Origin: Pseudomonadota bacterium
GTDB lineage: Bacteria > Pseudomonadota > Gammaproteobacteria > Xanthomonadales > Rhodanobacteraceae
Direction of reading: 5' to 3'
DNA length: 64,000 nt
Assembly (NCBI GenBank): GCA_021795435.1
Contig: JAJYPJ010000004.1
Coordinates: 1 to 64,000, forward strand
Under the pieces are notes generated by a model. It was given only the letters and a program-made list of their open reading frames with translations. It did not search any database and had not been told where the DNA came from. This document shows, piece by piece, positions 36,584 to 44,312 of this stretch. Both the position numbers and the translations under genes were made by a program. Positions within the stretch are counted from its first letter, which is position 1, and each line of letters opens with the position of its first letter.

Positions 36584-36969
36584 AGCCCGGCTGGCGCTAC
36601 TACGTCGCGGGTTTCGGCGCGCTGATGGCCTTCGACACGGTATCCCAGCTCTGCTTCAAGCTTGCCGCAGTGCATGCCCTGCCCTTCTCGGGTGATTGGC
36701 ATTGGGCGGTCCGCGTGCTCGGGGAACCCTGGGTCTACGGCGCGATCGCAGGCTATCTCGGTGCATTCGTCACGTACTTGGGCCTCCTGCGGAATGCCCC
36801 CGTCGGACCCGCTTTCGCCGCATCGCACCTGAACGTGGTGAGCGTCATGCTGGCGTCCGCATGGCTGCTGCACGAGCGCCTGAGCCTGCCGCAGGTGGCC
36901 GGCGCGGCGCTCATCGTCGCGGGCATCCTGATCCTCGCCAGTGCGGGAACCGGCGATGCTGCGTCGTGA
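36580..36969 (+). CDS. Small SMR/EamA-type half-transporter (second of a pair)
   Basis: A 129-aa four-helix protein, paralogous to the preceding one. The second half (YLGLLRNAPVGPAFAASHLN, then LHERLSLPQVAGAALIVAGI) closely resembles the layout of ArnE, where NVPVGIAYPMLSLN and a WHEP loop occupy the same places. The track hides it inside a longer frame from 35941; the ATG at 36580 is coupled to the previous stop. It overlaps the DegT aminotransferase start by 14 bp, so all three are one translational unit. Confidence 0.75.
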   Translation: MKPGWRYYVAGFGALMAFDTVSQLCFKLAAVHALPFSGDWHWAVRVLGEPWVYGAIAGYLGAFVTYLGLLRNAPVGPAFAASHLNVVSVMLASAWLLHERLSLPQVAGAALIVAGILILASAGTGDAAS

Positions 36970-38176
36970 GCTTCCGCCGACCGCGGGCCTACCGGCGGCG
37001 TGGCGCGACTTCCTGCCTCCTTGGCGCCGGAGCTTCGCCCGTGATGTCGCCTCCTGGCTCGGCGGCGAATGGTCGCTCCTGACCAGCTCGGGTACCGCGG
37101 CTCTCTGCATCGCCTTCAATGCGCTGAGCAGGCTCGCACCCGGGCGGCGGCACGTGGTCCTGCCCGCGTACACGTGCCCGCTGGTGGCCGAGGCCGTGCT
37201 GCGCTCGGGGCTGACGCCGCGCCTCTGCGACACGCGGGAGGGCCATTTTGATTTCTATCCCGATGCCCTGGCCGCCTGCTGCGACGAGGACACCCTGGCA
37301 ATCGTGGCGACCCACCTCGCGGGTCGCGTCGCCGACGTCGCGCTGGCACGACGCCACGCCGACGCCTGTGGGGCATTCGTGATCGAGGATGCAGCGCAGG
37401 CGTTCGGGGCCCGGGTACGCGAGCCAGGCCAAGCCTGGCAAAGCGTCGGACACCGCGGCGATGTCGGGATTTTCAGCTTCTCGGTCGGCAAGGGGTTGAC
37501 GTTATTCGAGGGGGGACTTGCGGTCGCCAGGGATGAGCGAATCCGGGAGTCGCTTGCCGCAAGCGAACGCAAGCTCCAGCGTCGCGCTCCGCTACGAGAA
37601 CTGCAGCGCGCCACGGAACTGATGGGCTACGCCGCGCTTTACCGTCCGAGAACGCTGTCCCTGGTTTACGGCGCGCCGCTCCGCCGCGCTTTGGCACGCG
37701 AGGACGTGGTCAGTGCCGTGGGCGACCGCGCGCGACACGCCATTCCAATCCACCGGGTCAGCCGCTTTCGGCAGACGGCGGGCACGCGCGCACTGGCGCG
37801 TTATCAGGCCCATCTCGAAGCGGCATCCGACCGTGCGGCCCGGCTCCGCGAGGCCTTGGCCGCGTTGCCCGGCGTCCAGGTCTTGGACGATCCGCCCGGC
37901 CAGGCTGGCATCTGGATGTTCCTGATCCTTGTCCTTTCCGACGAGGCACGCCGCAACGAGGTCCTGCGGCCCCTTTGGGGCGCGGGACTGGGCGTGACTC
38001 GCCTGTTTGCCATGGCGCTGCCCGACTATCCGCAGTTGAAGGGACGCATTCATGCGCCACCTCTGCCCCACGCGCGAGCATTCGCCGCGCGGACACTGAC
38101 CCTGGGCAATAGCGCCTGGCTTGATCCGCAAGCCATGGACCATGTCATGGCGGCCCTGCGCACCCGGATCCCCTGA
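36956..38176 (+). CDS. DegT/DnrJ/EryC1-family PLP aminotransferase
   Basis: A 406-aa fold-type I aminotransferase of the family that makes amino sugars (ArnB, VioA type). It has LLTSSGTAALCIAF near residue 50, a PLP-binding VIEDAAQAFGARV, and the Schiff-base Lys179 in FSFSVGKGLTLFEGG. The ATG at 36956 is used; a GTG at 36941 would add five residues. Overlap with the half-transporter pair suggests that the amino product, perhaps on a lipid carrier, is what the pair moves. The acceptor sugar or other keto substrate is unknown. No other arn genes are present. Confidence 0.85.
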   Translation: MLRRELPPTAGLPAAWRDFLPPWRRSFARDVASWLGGEWSLLTSSGTAALCIAFNALSRLAPGRRHVVLPAYTCPLVAEAVLRSGLTPRLCDTREGHFDFYPDALAACCDEDTLAIVATHLAGRVADVALARRHADACGAFVIEDAAQAFGARVREPGQAWQSVGHRGDVGIFSFSVGKGLTLFEGGLAVARDERIRESLAASERKLQRRAPLRELQRATELMGYAALYRPRTLSLVYGAPLRRALAREDVVSAVGDRARHAIPIHRVSRFRQTAGTRALARYQAHLEAASDRAARLREALAALPGVQVLDDPPGQAGIWMFLILVLSDEARRNEVLRPLWGAGLGVTRLFAMALPDYPQLKGRIHAPPLPHARAFAARTLTLGNSAWLDPQAMDHVMAALRTRIP

Positions 38177-38348
38177 GTGGCTCGGCACCGGTCGCCTCCG
38201 GATCGGCGCCCGGGCATGGGACCTCGGGCCCATCGGATTCGAGACGTCCGTGCTGAATATTACGGGTTTGTAACATCCTGCTCTGCCCGCGGTCAGGCGG
38301 AGGATGGCAAAGTACCCGGAAGGCTGATGCCCAATCATTGCGTTCTAC

Positions 38349-39218
38349 ATGCCTAAACAAGTCGATTACCTGCTGCAGGGCGGACGCAACGGCGTCCTCC
38401 TCATCCATGGCCTCACCGGGACGCCTGCCGAAATGAGGTTCGTGGCCAAGGGCCTTCACCGCCGCGGCTACACGGTCTACGCCATGCAGCTCGCGGGCCA
38501 TTGCGGGACGGTCGAGGAACTGCTGGCCACGGGCTGGCGGGACTGGACGGCGAGCGTGCGGGACGCTGCGCAGCACTTGTCGGCCCAGGTCGACCGTTTG
38601 TTCGTGGGTGGCCTGTCGATGGGAGCCCTGCTCGCGCTGAACTATGCGCTTGAACAGCCGCAGATGGTCGATGGCTTGGCGTTGTACGGCACGACGTTCC
38701 GGTATGACGGCTGGGCCGTACCGGCCATCGGCCGACTTTCCTTTCTGCTGCCCTGGGTCGTGCCGCTGGGCATCGGCAGGAAACGCAGTTTCACGGAAGT
38801 CTTCCCCTATGGCCTCCGCGATGAGCGCATGCGCCAGCGCATCGTCGGTGCCATGTTCGGCGAGGATTCCAGCGCCGCTGGCCTGCCGGGCAACCCGTGG
38901 CCCTCGCTGGCCGAACTCTACCGACTGGCGCGGCATGTCCGCGCGCGCCTGCACCAGGTCCGCGCCCCGGCCCTGGTCGTCCATGCGACCGAGGATGACG
39001 TCGCCAGCCTCCGCAATGCCCGTATCCTCCTGGATAACCTGGGGGGAGCGTGCGAATTGCTGGAATTGCCCAACAGCTACCATATGGTCACGCTGGATGG
39101 TGAACGCGAGCGCGTGATCGAAGGTTCCTCGGGGTTCTTCCAGCGCGTGCTGCGGAATGCCCATGAAACGCCCGGCAACGTTGCGCCACTGGAACTCCGC
39201 GCCGTCGGCGCGGACTGA
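38349..39218 (+). CDS. Alpha/beta-hydrolase (carboxylesterase/lipase-like)
   Basis: A 289-aa serine hydrolase of the Est30/monoacylglycerol-lipase type. Oxyanion segment GVLLIHGLTGTPAEM, nucleophile elbow GGLSMG (Ser90), acid in VHATEDDVAS, and His in NSYHMVTLDGER. The expected activity is hydrolysis of short- to medium-chain acyl esters or thioesters. A 172-bp gap after the aminotransferase may hold its own promoter. Placement just before an ACP and a ketosynthase suggests an acyl substrate, perhaps an editing or product-release thioesterase; this is inference. Confidence 0.87.
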   Translation: MPKQVDYLLQGGRNGVLLIHGLTGTPAEMRFVAKGLHRRGYTVYAMQLAGHCGTVEELLATGWRDWTASVRDAAQHLSAQVDRLFVGGLSMGALLALNYALEQPQMVDGLALYGTTFRYDGWAVPAIGRLSFLLPWVVPLGIGRKRSFTEVFPYGLRDERMRQRIVGAMFGEDSSAAGLPGNPWPSLAELYRLARHVRARLHQVRAPALVVHATEDDVASLRNARILLDNLGGACELLELPNSYHMVTLDGERERVIEGSSGFFQRVLRNAHETPGNVAPLELRAVGAD

Positions 39219-39318
39219 CCTCGATGCACCGTCGCGGCGCCTGCCCGCCCATGCGGTCCGGTATGCTTGTGCAGCCCGCCGGCAACCCGCCCGGCGAATG
39301 GTCAGGAGAATCCGCCCC

Positions 39319-39591
39319 ATGAGCGACCAGGTCGCCGACACCATTTTCGACATCATCGCCAAGGAGGCGAACATCGACCGCAGCCGGATCACGCTGGATT
39401 CGACGCTCAAGGACCTCGAAATCCAGTCTCTCGACGCGGTGCAGATCCTTTTCGAAATCGAGGATCACTTCAAGATCACCATGCCCGACCGTGATCCGAA
39501 CTTTGATACGGAGTCGGTCAAGGGCCTCGTCCAGACCGTGCAGACACTGCTGGCGGCCCAGAGCTCCACGCCCCCCGCTGCAACCAGCTGA
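39319..39591 (+). CDS. Acyl carrier protein with a QSL attachment motif
   Basis: A 90-aa acidic four-helix carrier. The phosphopantetheine Ser37 is in LKDLEIQSLDAVQILFEIED. The residue before Ser is Gln where most ACPs have Asp (DSL). The rest of the helix II pattern is normal, so it is likely still modified. Start ATG 39319 follows AGGAG. It ends 5 bp before the ketosynthase gene, so the two are a pair. It is not the housekeeping ACP, which normally sits with fabD/fabG/fabF and has DSLD. Confidence 0.9.
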   Translation: MSDQVADTIFDIIAKEANIDRSRITLDSTLKDLEIQSLDAVQILFEIEDHFKITMPDRDPNFDTESVKGLVQTVQTLLAAQSSTPPAATS

Positions 39592-39596
39592 TCAAC

Positions 39597-40808
39597 ATGC
39601 GCCGGGTCGTCATCACGGGCCAGGGCGCGGTCACCCCGCTCGGGGCCACGGCCACCAGTACCTGGGAAGGCCTCAAGGCCGGGCGATGCGCCATCGGATC
39701 GTTGCAGTCCGTGCCGCGGGAGGGACTTCGCAGCGGGGTTGCGGCCGAGGTGCTGCACTTTGACCCGCTGGCGCACTTCGACGAGAAACGGCTGGTCCTC
39801 CTCGACCGCGTCAGCCAGTTTGCGCTCGTGGCGGCGCGCGAAGCGGTGATGCAGTCCGGACTCGAGTTCCGGGACAGCGGCCTGGGGGCACGCTGCGGGT
39901 GCATCATCGGTACCGGCATCGGCGGCGAGACGACGCATGATGACGCATCGAGGCGCATGTACGCGGAGGGCAATCCGCGGCTGCATCCTCTGACAATCGT
40001 GAGGGTGATGTGCAACGCACCCGCCAGCCATGTCAGCATGGAATTCGGGCTGACCGGCCCCGCGTTCGCTGTCGCCAGCGCCTGCGCGTCCAGCAATCAC
40101 GCGCTGGCGCAGGCGCTGGGCATCATACGCAGCGGACAGGCCGACCTCATGCTGGCGGGCGGGACCGAAGCATGCCTTTCGCTGGGTTCGTTGCGGGCAT
40201 GGGAGGCCATGCGGGTGCTCGCGGACGACACCTGCCGGCCGTTTTGCAAGCAGCGTCGCGGCCTCGTCCTGGGCGAAGGATCGGCCGTTTTCGTGCTTGA
40301 GGAATACGACCACGCGCGAGCCCGGGGCGCGACCATCCTGGCCGAGTTTGCCGGCGCCGGCATGAGCGCGGATGCCGGCGACATCGTCTTTCCGAAGGTC
40401 GAAGGCGCCGCAAGCGCCATGCGGGCGGCATTGGCCGACGCCCGCATGGCGTCGACCGAGGTCGCCTACATCAACGCCCACGGTACCGGGACGCCCGCGA
40501 ACGATCCCACGGAGACACGGGCCATCCACGAGGTGTTCGGTCCGCAGGCCGCCGAACTGGCGATTTCCTCCACCAAATCCATGCATGGGCACGCGTTGGG
40601 AGCCGCCGGGGCCCTTGAGTTGGTGGCAACCATCGGAGCCCTTCGCGAAGGCGTTGTTCCGCCGACGATCAATTTCATCGATCCAGACCCTGCGTGTGAC
40701 CTCGACTATGTCCCCAACGTGGCGCGGGACATTCCGGTCGCGGCGGCGCTGAGCAATTCCTTCGCCTTTGGCGGCCTCAATGCTGTGTTGGCCCTGCGAC
40801 GGGTCTGA
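39597..40808 (+). CDS. FabF-type beta-ketoacyl-ACP synthase
   Basis: A 403-aa condensing enzyme with the full Cys-His-His triad: Cys163 in ASACASSN, His295 in NAHGTGTPAND and His332 in KSMHGHALGAAG. It starts MRRVVITGQGAVTPLG and ends SNSFAFGGLNAVLAL, both classic for KAS I/II. With its own dedicated ACP 5 bp upstream, it probably elongates a specialised acyl chain rather than serving bulk fatty acid synthesis. No ketoreductase or dehydratase lies nearby, so it must borrow FAS enzymes or carry out a single condensation. Confidence 0.92.
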   Translation: MRRVVITGQGAVTPLGATATSTWEGLKAGRCAIGSLQSVPREGLRSGVAAEVLHFDPLAHFDEKRLVLLDRVSQFALVAAREAVMQSGLEFRDSGLGARCGCIIGTGIGGETTHDDASRRMYAEGNPRLHPLTIVRVMCNAPASHVSMEFGLTGPAFAVASACASSNHALAQALGIIRSGQADLMLAGGTEACLSLGSLRAWEAMRVLADDTCRPFCKQRRGLVLGEGSAVFVLEEYDHARARGATILAEFAGAGMSADAGDIVFPKVEGAASAMRAALADARMASTEVAYINAHGTGTPANDPTETRAIHEVFGPQAAELAISSTKSMHGHALGAAGALELVATIGALREGVVPPTINFIDPDPACDLDYVPNVARDIPVAAALSNSFAFGGLNAVLALRRV

Positions 40809-40839
40809 CCGGCGCTCTCCCGCTTGCTAGCATGTGGGC

Positions 40840-41646
40840 ATGTCACCCAGGCACCCAGGCCGGCATCAATCCTCGCCGCCCTTGCGAGGTGCCACGCTGA
40901 TCCTCACGCGCAGCGCCGGCAGCGCGCGCACCGAGGCCCGGCAGGTGCGAGCGCTGGGCGGCACGCCGCTGCTGTTGCCCGGCACGCGCATTGCTCCACC
41001 GCGGGACCGCTCCGCAGCACGTTCCGCGCTGGCCACGGCGCTCGGCGCCCCGGTCTGCATCTTCGCTTCGCCGGCTGCGGCACGCATGGCGCACTCCATG
41101 GCCTTGGCCCGACCCGATCGCGGAACGCAAGTGCTCGCCGTTGGCGCCGCAACCGCCCGCGCGCTGCATCGGGCTGGGTTTCGCGACGTCTGTGTTCCAT
41201 CGCGCGCCGATAGCGAGGGTCTGCTGGCGCTCCCGGTGCTGTCCAGGCCACCAGGCCAAGTCGGCCTCGTCGGTGCGCCCGGTGGGCGCGAGATTCTGCC
41301 CCGGGTCCTGGCTGAACGCGGCGCGCGCGTGCTCCATGCTTGGGTCTACCAGCGGCTGCCCGCTCGCCTCGATCGGCGGCACCACCATGCCCTCGCCCAG
41401 ATGAAGCCGCCGGCCTACGCCCTGATTTCCAGCCTGGATGGACTCGGCAACTTGCTGCAGCAACTCCCGGCCGCAGCACGCGCCCGACTCATGTCGGCCA
41501 CGGCTATCGTCAGCAGCCTGCGGCTGGCCGCAGCGGCGCGGGCGGCCGGATTCATTCACGTTGAGCAGGCGCGGTCGGCCTTGTCGCAAGACATGCTGGC
41601 CGCCGTTTGCGCCAGCCACGCCCATCGCGGATCCGGCTGCGGTTGA
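40840..41646 (+). CDS. hemD: Uroporphyrinogen-III synthase
   Basis: A 268-aa protein with the weakly conserved HemD fold: ATLILTRSAGSARTEARQVR at the start, a first Rossmann-like lobe with CIFASPAAARM and VLAVGAATARAL, and a second with LISSLDGLGNLLQQ. Closes hydroxymethylbilane to uroporphyrinogen III. Sequence identity across HemD is always low; the following hemX-hemY pair confirms it. Start is the ATG at 40840, or the GTG six bases upstream. hemC, which normally precedes hemD, is absent; the ketosynthase gene takes its place. Confidence 0.87.
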   Translation: MSPRHPGRHQSSPPLRGATLILTRSAGSARTEARQVRALGGTPLLLPGTRIAPPRDRSAARSALATALGAPVCIFASPAAARMAHSMALARPDRGTQVLAVGAATARALHRAGFRDVCVPSRADSEGLLALPVLSRPPGQVGLVGAPGGREILPRVLAERGARVLHAWVYQRLPARLDRRHHHALAQMKPPAYALISSLDGLGNLLQQLPAAARARLMSATAIVSSLRLAAAARAAGFIHVEQARSALSQDMLAAVCASHAHRGSGCG

Positions 41647-41802
41647 GTGTACGAGCGGGGCATTCGAGCCCATTCGCACGGCTTCGCGAAGCCCGTGCCC
41701 AGCCGAATTCCGCAGCCGCGACACCCCGAGATGGCGACGCCATTCCATGAACGGGAGGCGAGGCTTCGTAGCCGGTGCCGACGCTGCTGCTAGCATTCCA
41801 CC

Positions 41803-42852
41803 ATGGACGATGCCTCTCCACCCATCCCAGCGACGACACCCCAGCCACCGCGGCGTTGGCCTTGGTGGCTGCTGATCGTGATCGTGATGGCGATGATCGC
41901 CATGACCGCCTGGCAGTGGCGACAGACGGGCCTTGCCGCGCGCCATGCCTTCTCGCTGGCCCGCCGGCAGACCTCGCAGATCGCCGCCCTCCAGGGGGCG
42001 ATCAACCATCTGAAGCAGGATCGCATAGGCCTTGGGCAGCGACTTGCCGATGCAGATGCGGCCAATCGTTCGCTGCGACAGGAACTGGAGGGTCTGCGTG
42101 AGCGGACGCGTACCGTGGAGGATGCCGTTGCCGCGCTCAGCGAAGTGCGTAACGGTGGCGATCGATCGCTCCGGCTGGACGAGGCCGGATTCCTGTTACG
42201 CATGGCCAAGGAACGTTACGAGCTGTTCCACGACGCCGCGGGATCGCTCGATGCAACGCGCCTCGCCGCGAAGGCACTGGCTGGCATCGCCGATCCAGCC
42301 TACGCGCCCCTTCAGAGTGACGTCCATGCGGCGGTTGCTGCACTGGAATCCCTGCACGCCTCGGATCGCCCGCGCCAACTCGATACGCTGACCGCGCTGC
42401 GCGCCCAGGTGTGGACCCTGCCCAGGGCTTCATCGACACCGGCCCCGGGGGCGAGCGTGGGATGGCTGGCTCGGGTCGGGCAGGCACTGGCGGGACTGGT
42501 GCGCATTCGCCGGATCAATCGGACGCCCTTGGGTGGCGCTGACGGCGAGCTTTTGCGGGGTCTACTTGCCATGGATCTGGCCAACGCGCAGTCCGCGCTG
42601 CTGGCATGGGATGGCCGGGGCTACGCGAACGCGTTGCACTCCGCGAGCACGCTCCTCCAGCGGCACTTCGACATGGCGGCGCCGGCGTGCCGATCCTTTG
42701 TCGAAACGATGGCGACACTGCGGCCGCTGGCACCCACGCCGTTGCCGCAGGTCGACACGGCGCTGACGGAAGTGAATCGCGTTCGCGCGCTCGAGGCCTT
42801 GCGCACGAGTGTCGTGCCCGGTACCAAGCCTCGGCAGGCTCCTCGGCAATGA
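41803..42852 (+). CDS. hemX: HemX family protein
   Basis: A 349-aa bitopic membrane protein: Pro-rich cytoplasmic N-terminus, one helix (WPWWLLIVIVMAMIAMTAW), a coiled coil (QDRIGLGQRLADADAANRSL, continuing RQELEGLRER), and a helical periplasmic domain with LDEAGFLLRMAKERYELF. HemX is encoded with hemD and hemY in many gammaproteobacteria; its old name uroporphyrinogen methyltransferase is not supported by sequence, and there is no SAM motif here either. It overlaps hemY by 4 bp (ATGA). A 156-bp gap separates it from hemD. Confidence 0.9.
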   Translation: MDDASPPIPATTPQPPRRWPWWLLIVIVMAMIAMTAWQWRQTGLAARHAFSLARRQTSQIAALQGAINHLKQDRIGLGQRLADADAANRSLRQELEGLRERTRTVEDAVAALSEVRNGGDRSLRLDEAGFLLRMAKERYELFHDAAGSLDATRLAAKALAGIADPAYAPLQSDVHAAVAALESLHASDRPRQLDTLTALRAQVWTLPRASSTPAPGASVGWLARVGQALAGLVRIRRINRTPLGGADGELLRGLLAMDLANAQSALLAWDGRGYANALHSASTLLQRHFDMAAPACRSFVETMATLRPLAPTPLPQVDTALTEVNRVRALEALRTSVVPGTKPRQAPRQ

Positions 42853-44102
42853 GAATGTGGCGCTGGACGCTCTGGCTGCTCCTGGTGGCCCTCGCGGCCG
42901 CGCTGGGCTGGCACACGTTGGCAAGCGACCCCGGATACGTGCTGGTGCGCTTCCGCGGTTGGCAGCTGGAGAGCACCGTGGTCGCCCTCGTGCTCCTGGT
43001 GCTGCTGGCCTGGCTCGTGCTGGGGCTGGTTTGGCGGTTGCTCCACTGGCCGTTTGGAGCCATGTCGCGGCGGCATCGCCGCATCAGTCGCAGGCGGTTT
43101 TCCGAGGGGCTTGTGGCATTGATCGAGGGCCGCCACGGGGACGCCCAACGCGCCTTGACGCGAGCCGCCCGCTTTGGCCCGTTGCGGGCGCCTGCGCTGC
43201 TTGCCGAGGCGGAGGCGGCCTATCGCCGGGGCGAAGCCGCACGCGCCTTGGAGGCCCTCGATGAGGCCAGTCAACTCGCGCCACGTGCGGCCCGCGTGCT
43301 GAGGGCGAGGGTGCTGCGCCGCGAATCGAGGGCGGAGGAAGCTCTCGCCCTTCTGGTTCCTGCGGCCGAGAGCCAGCAATTGCCGCCTGCAGGCTGGGTG
43401 GAGCTGGTCGAGTCCGCACTGTCCGCAGGACGCATCGACCGTGCTCGGAGCGCGTTGGAGCCCTTGCGCGCCAGCGCAGCATTGAGCCCGCGAGCCTATG
43501 CCGAGCTTGAGTCGCGCGTGCTGGAGCGAGCAATTGCCGAGGCCAAGGGGCCGGCGGCGATCAATGCATTGTGGGCTGATCTCACGCGCGCCCAGCGCCA
43601 GCCAGCCTCGGTCGTGGCGGCTTACGCGCAACGCGCTGCCCAGTTTGGGGCAGGCCTTGCCGCCATGGATGAAATCGAGCAGGCGCTCGCGCGCCAATGG
43701 GACCCCCGGTTGCTGGCAGCCTGGTCCGACCTGGGTGACGCGCAGACGCGTCCGGCAAGGTTGGAACGCGCGTTGCACTGGCTGGACGCCCATCCGAACG
43801 ACGGGGTGCTCCTGACGGCCATCGGCCAGTTGCAATTGGACCTGGGCCAGCCCAGCACGGCCCGGGAAACGCTGGAGCGAGCGGTCGCCCTGGAGCCAAG
43901 CGCGCGCGCTTGGGCACTGCTGGGTCGGACATTCCAGGCATTGGGCCGTCCGGAGGATGCAGCGCACGCATTCCGAAACGCGCTCCGGTTGCGGGACAAC
44001 GAAGACGCGCTGCCGCTGCCTGGCGTTGGCGGCATGAATACGCGGCCCATCGCCGTCGAACGGCGCGACGATCTGGGATTGCCGCGACTGCCCGACGATT
44101 GA
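42849..44102 (+). CDS. hemY: HemY family TPR protein
   Basis: A 417-aa inner-membrane protein with two N-terminal helices (LWLLLVALAAALGWHTLA; VVALVLLVLLAWLVLGLVW) and a TPR-rich C-terminal domain (ALLAEAEAAYRRGEAARALE; LGQPSTARETLERAVALEPS). The N-terminal DPGYVLVRFRGWQLESTVV is the HemY_N signature. It is a conserved partner of hemX with a suggested role in protohaem synthesis, but no defined activity, and it is unrelated to the protoporphyrinogen oxidase also called HemY. Start is the ATG overlapping the hemX stop. Confidence 0.93.
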   Translation: MRMWRWTLWLLLVALAAALGWHTLASDPGYVLVRFRGWQLESTVVALVLLVLLAWLVLGLVWRLLHWPFGAMSRRHRRISRRRFSEGLVALIEGRHGDAQRALTRAARFGPLRAPALLAEAEAAYRRGEAARALEALDEASQLAPRAARVLRARVLRRESRAEEALALLVPAAESQQLPPAGWVELVESALSAGRIDRARSALEPLRASAALSPRAYAELESRVLERAIAEAKGPAAINALWADLTRAQRQPASVVAAYAQRAAQFGAGLAAMDEIEQALARQWDPRLLAAWSDLGDAQTRPARLERALHWLDAHPNDGVLLTAIGQLQLDLGQPSTARETLERAVALEPSARAWALLGRTFQALGRPEDAAHAFRNALRLRDNEDALPLPGVGGMNTRPIAVERRDDLGLPRLPDD

Positions 44103-44312
44103 CGGATCCTCAGGATGCGGCCGGCTTCGTCCTTGCCGGTTGCATGGCGAGATCACGCTTCCGAGGCGGGGGGTGCGGGCCCGGGTGAAACTTGCGCCGC
44201 GCATGTTGGTCCAAAGCCCCGGTGCATTTCGCGCGCCGCCGGTCGGCCGTACGCGGGAAATGGCTCGGCTTGGCTCATCTGGCGCACCGCGCCCTACGCA
44301 GGGGAACCATTC

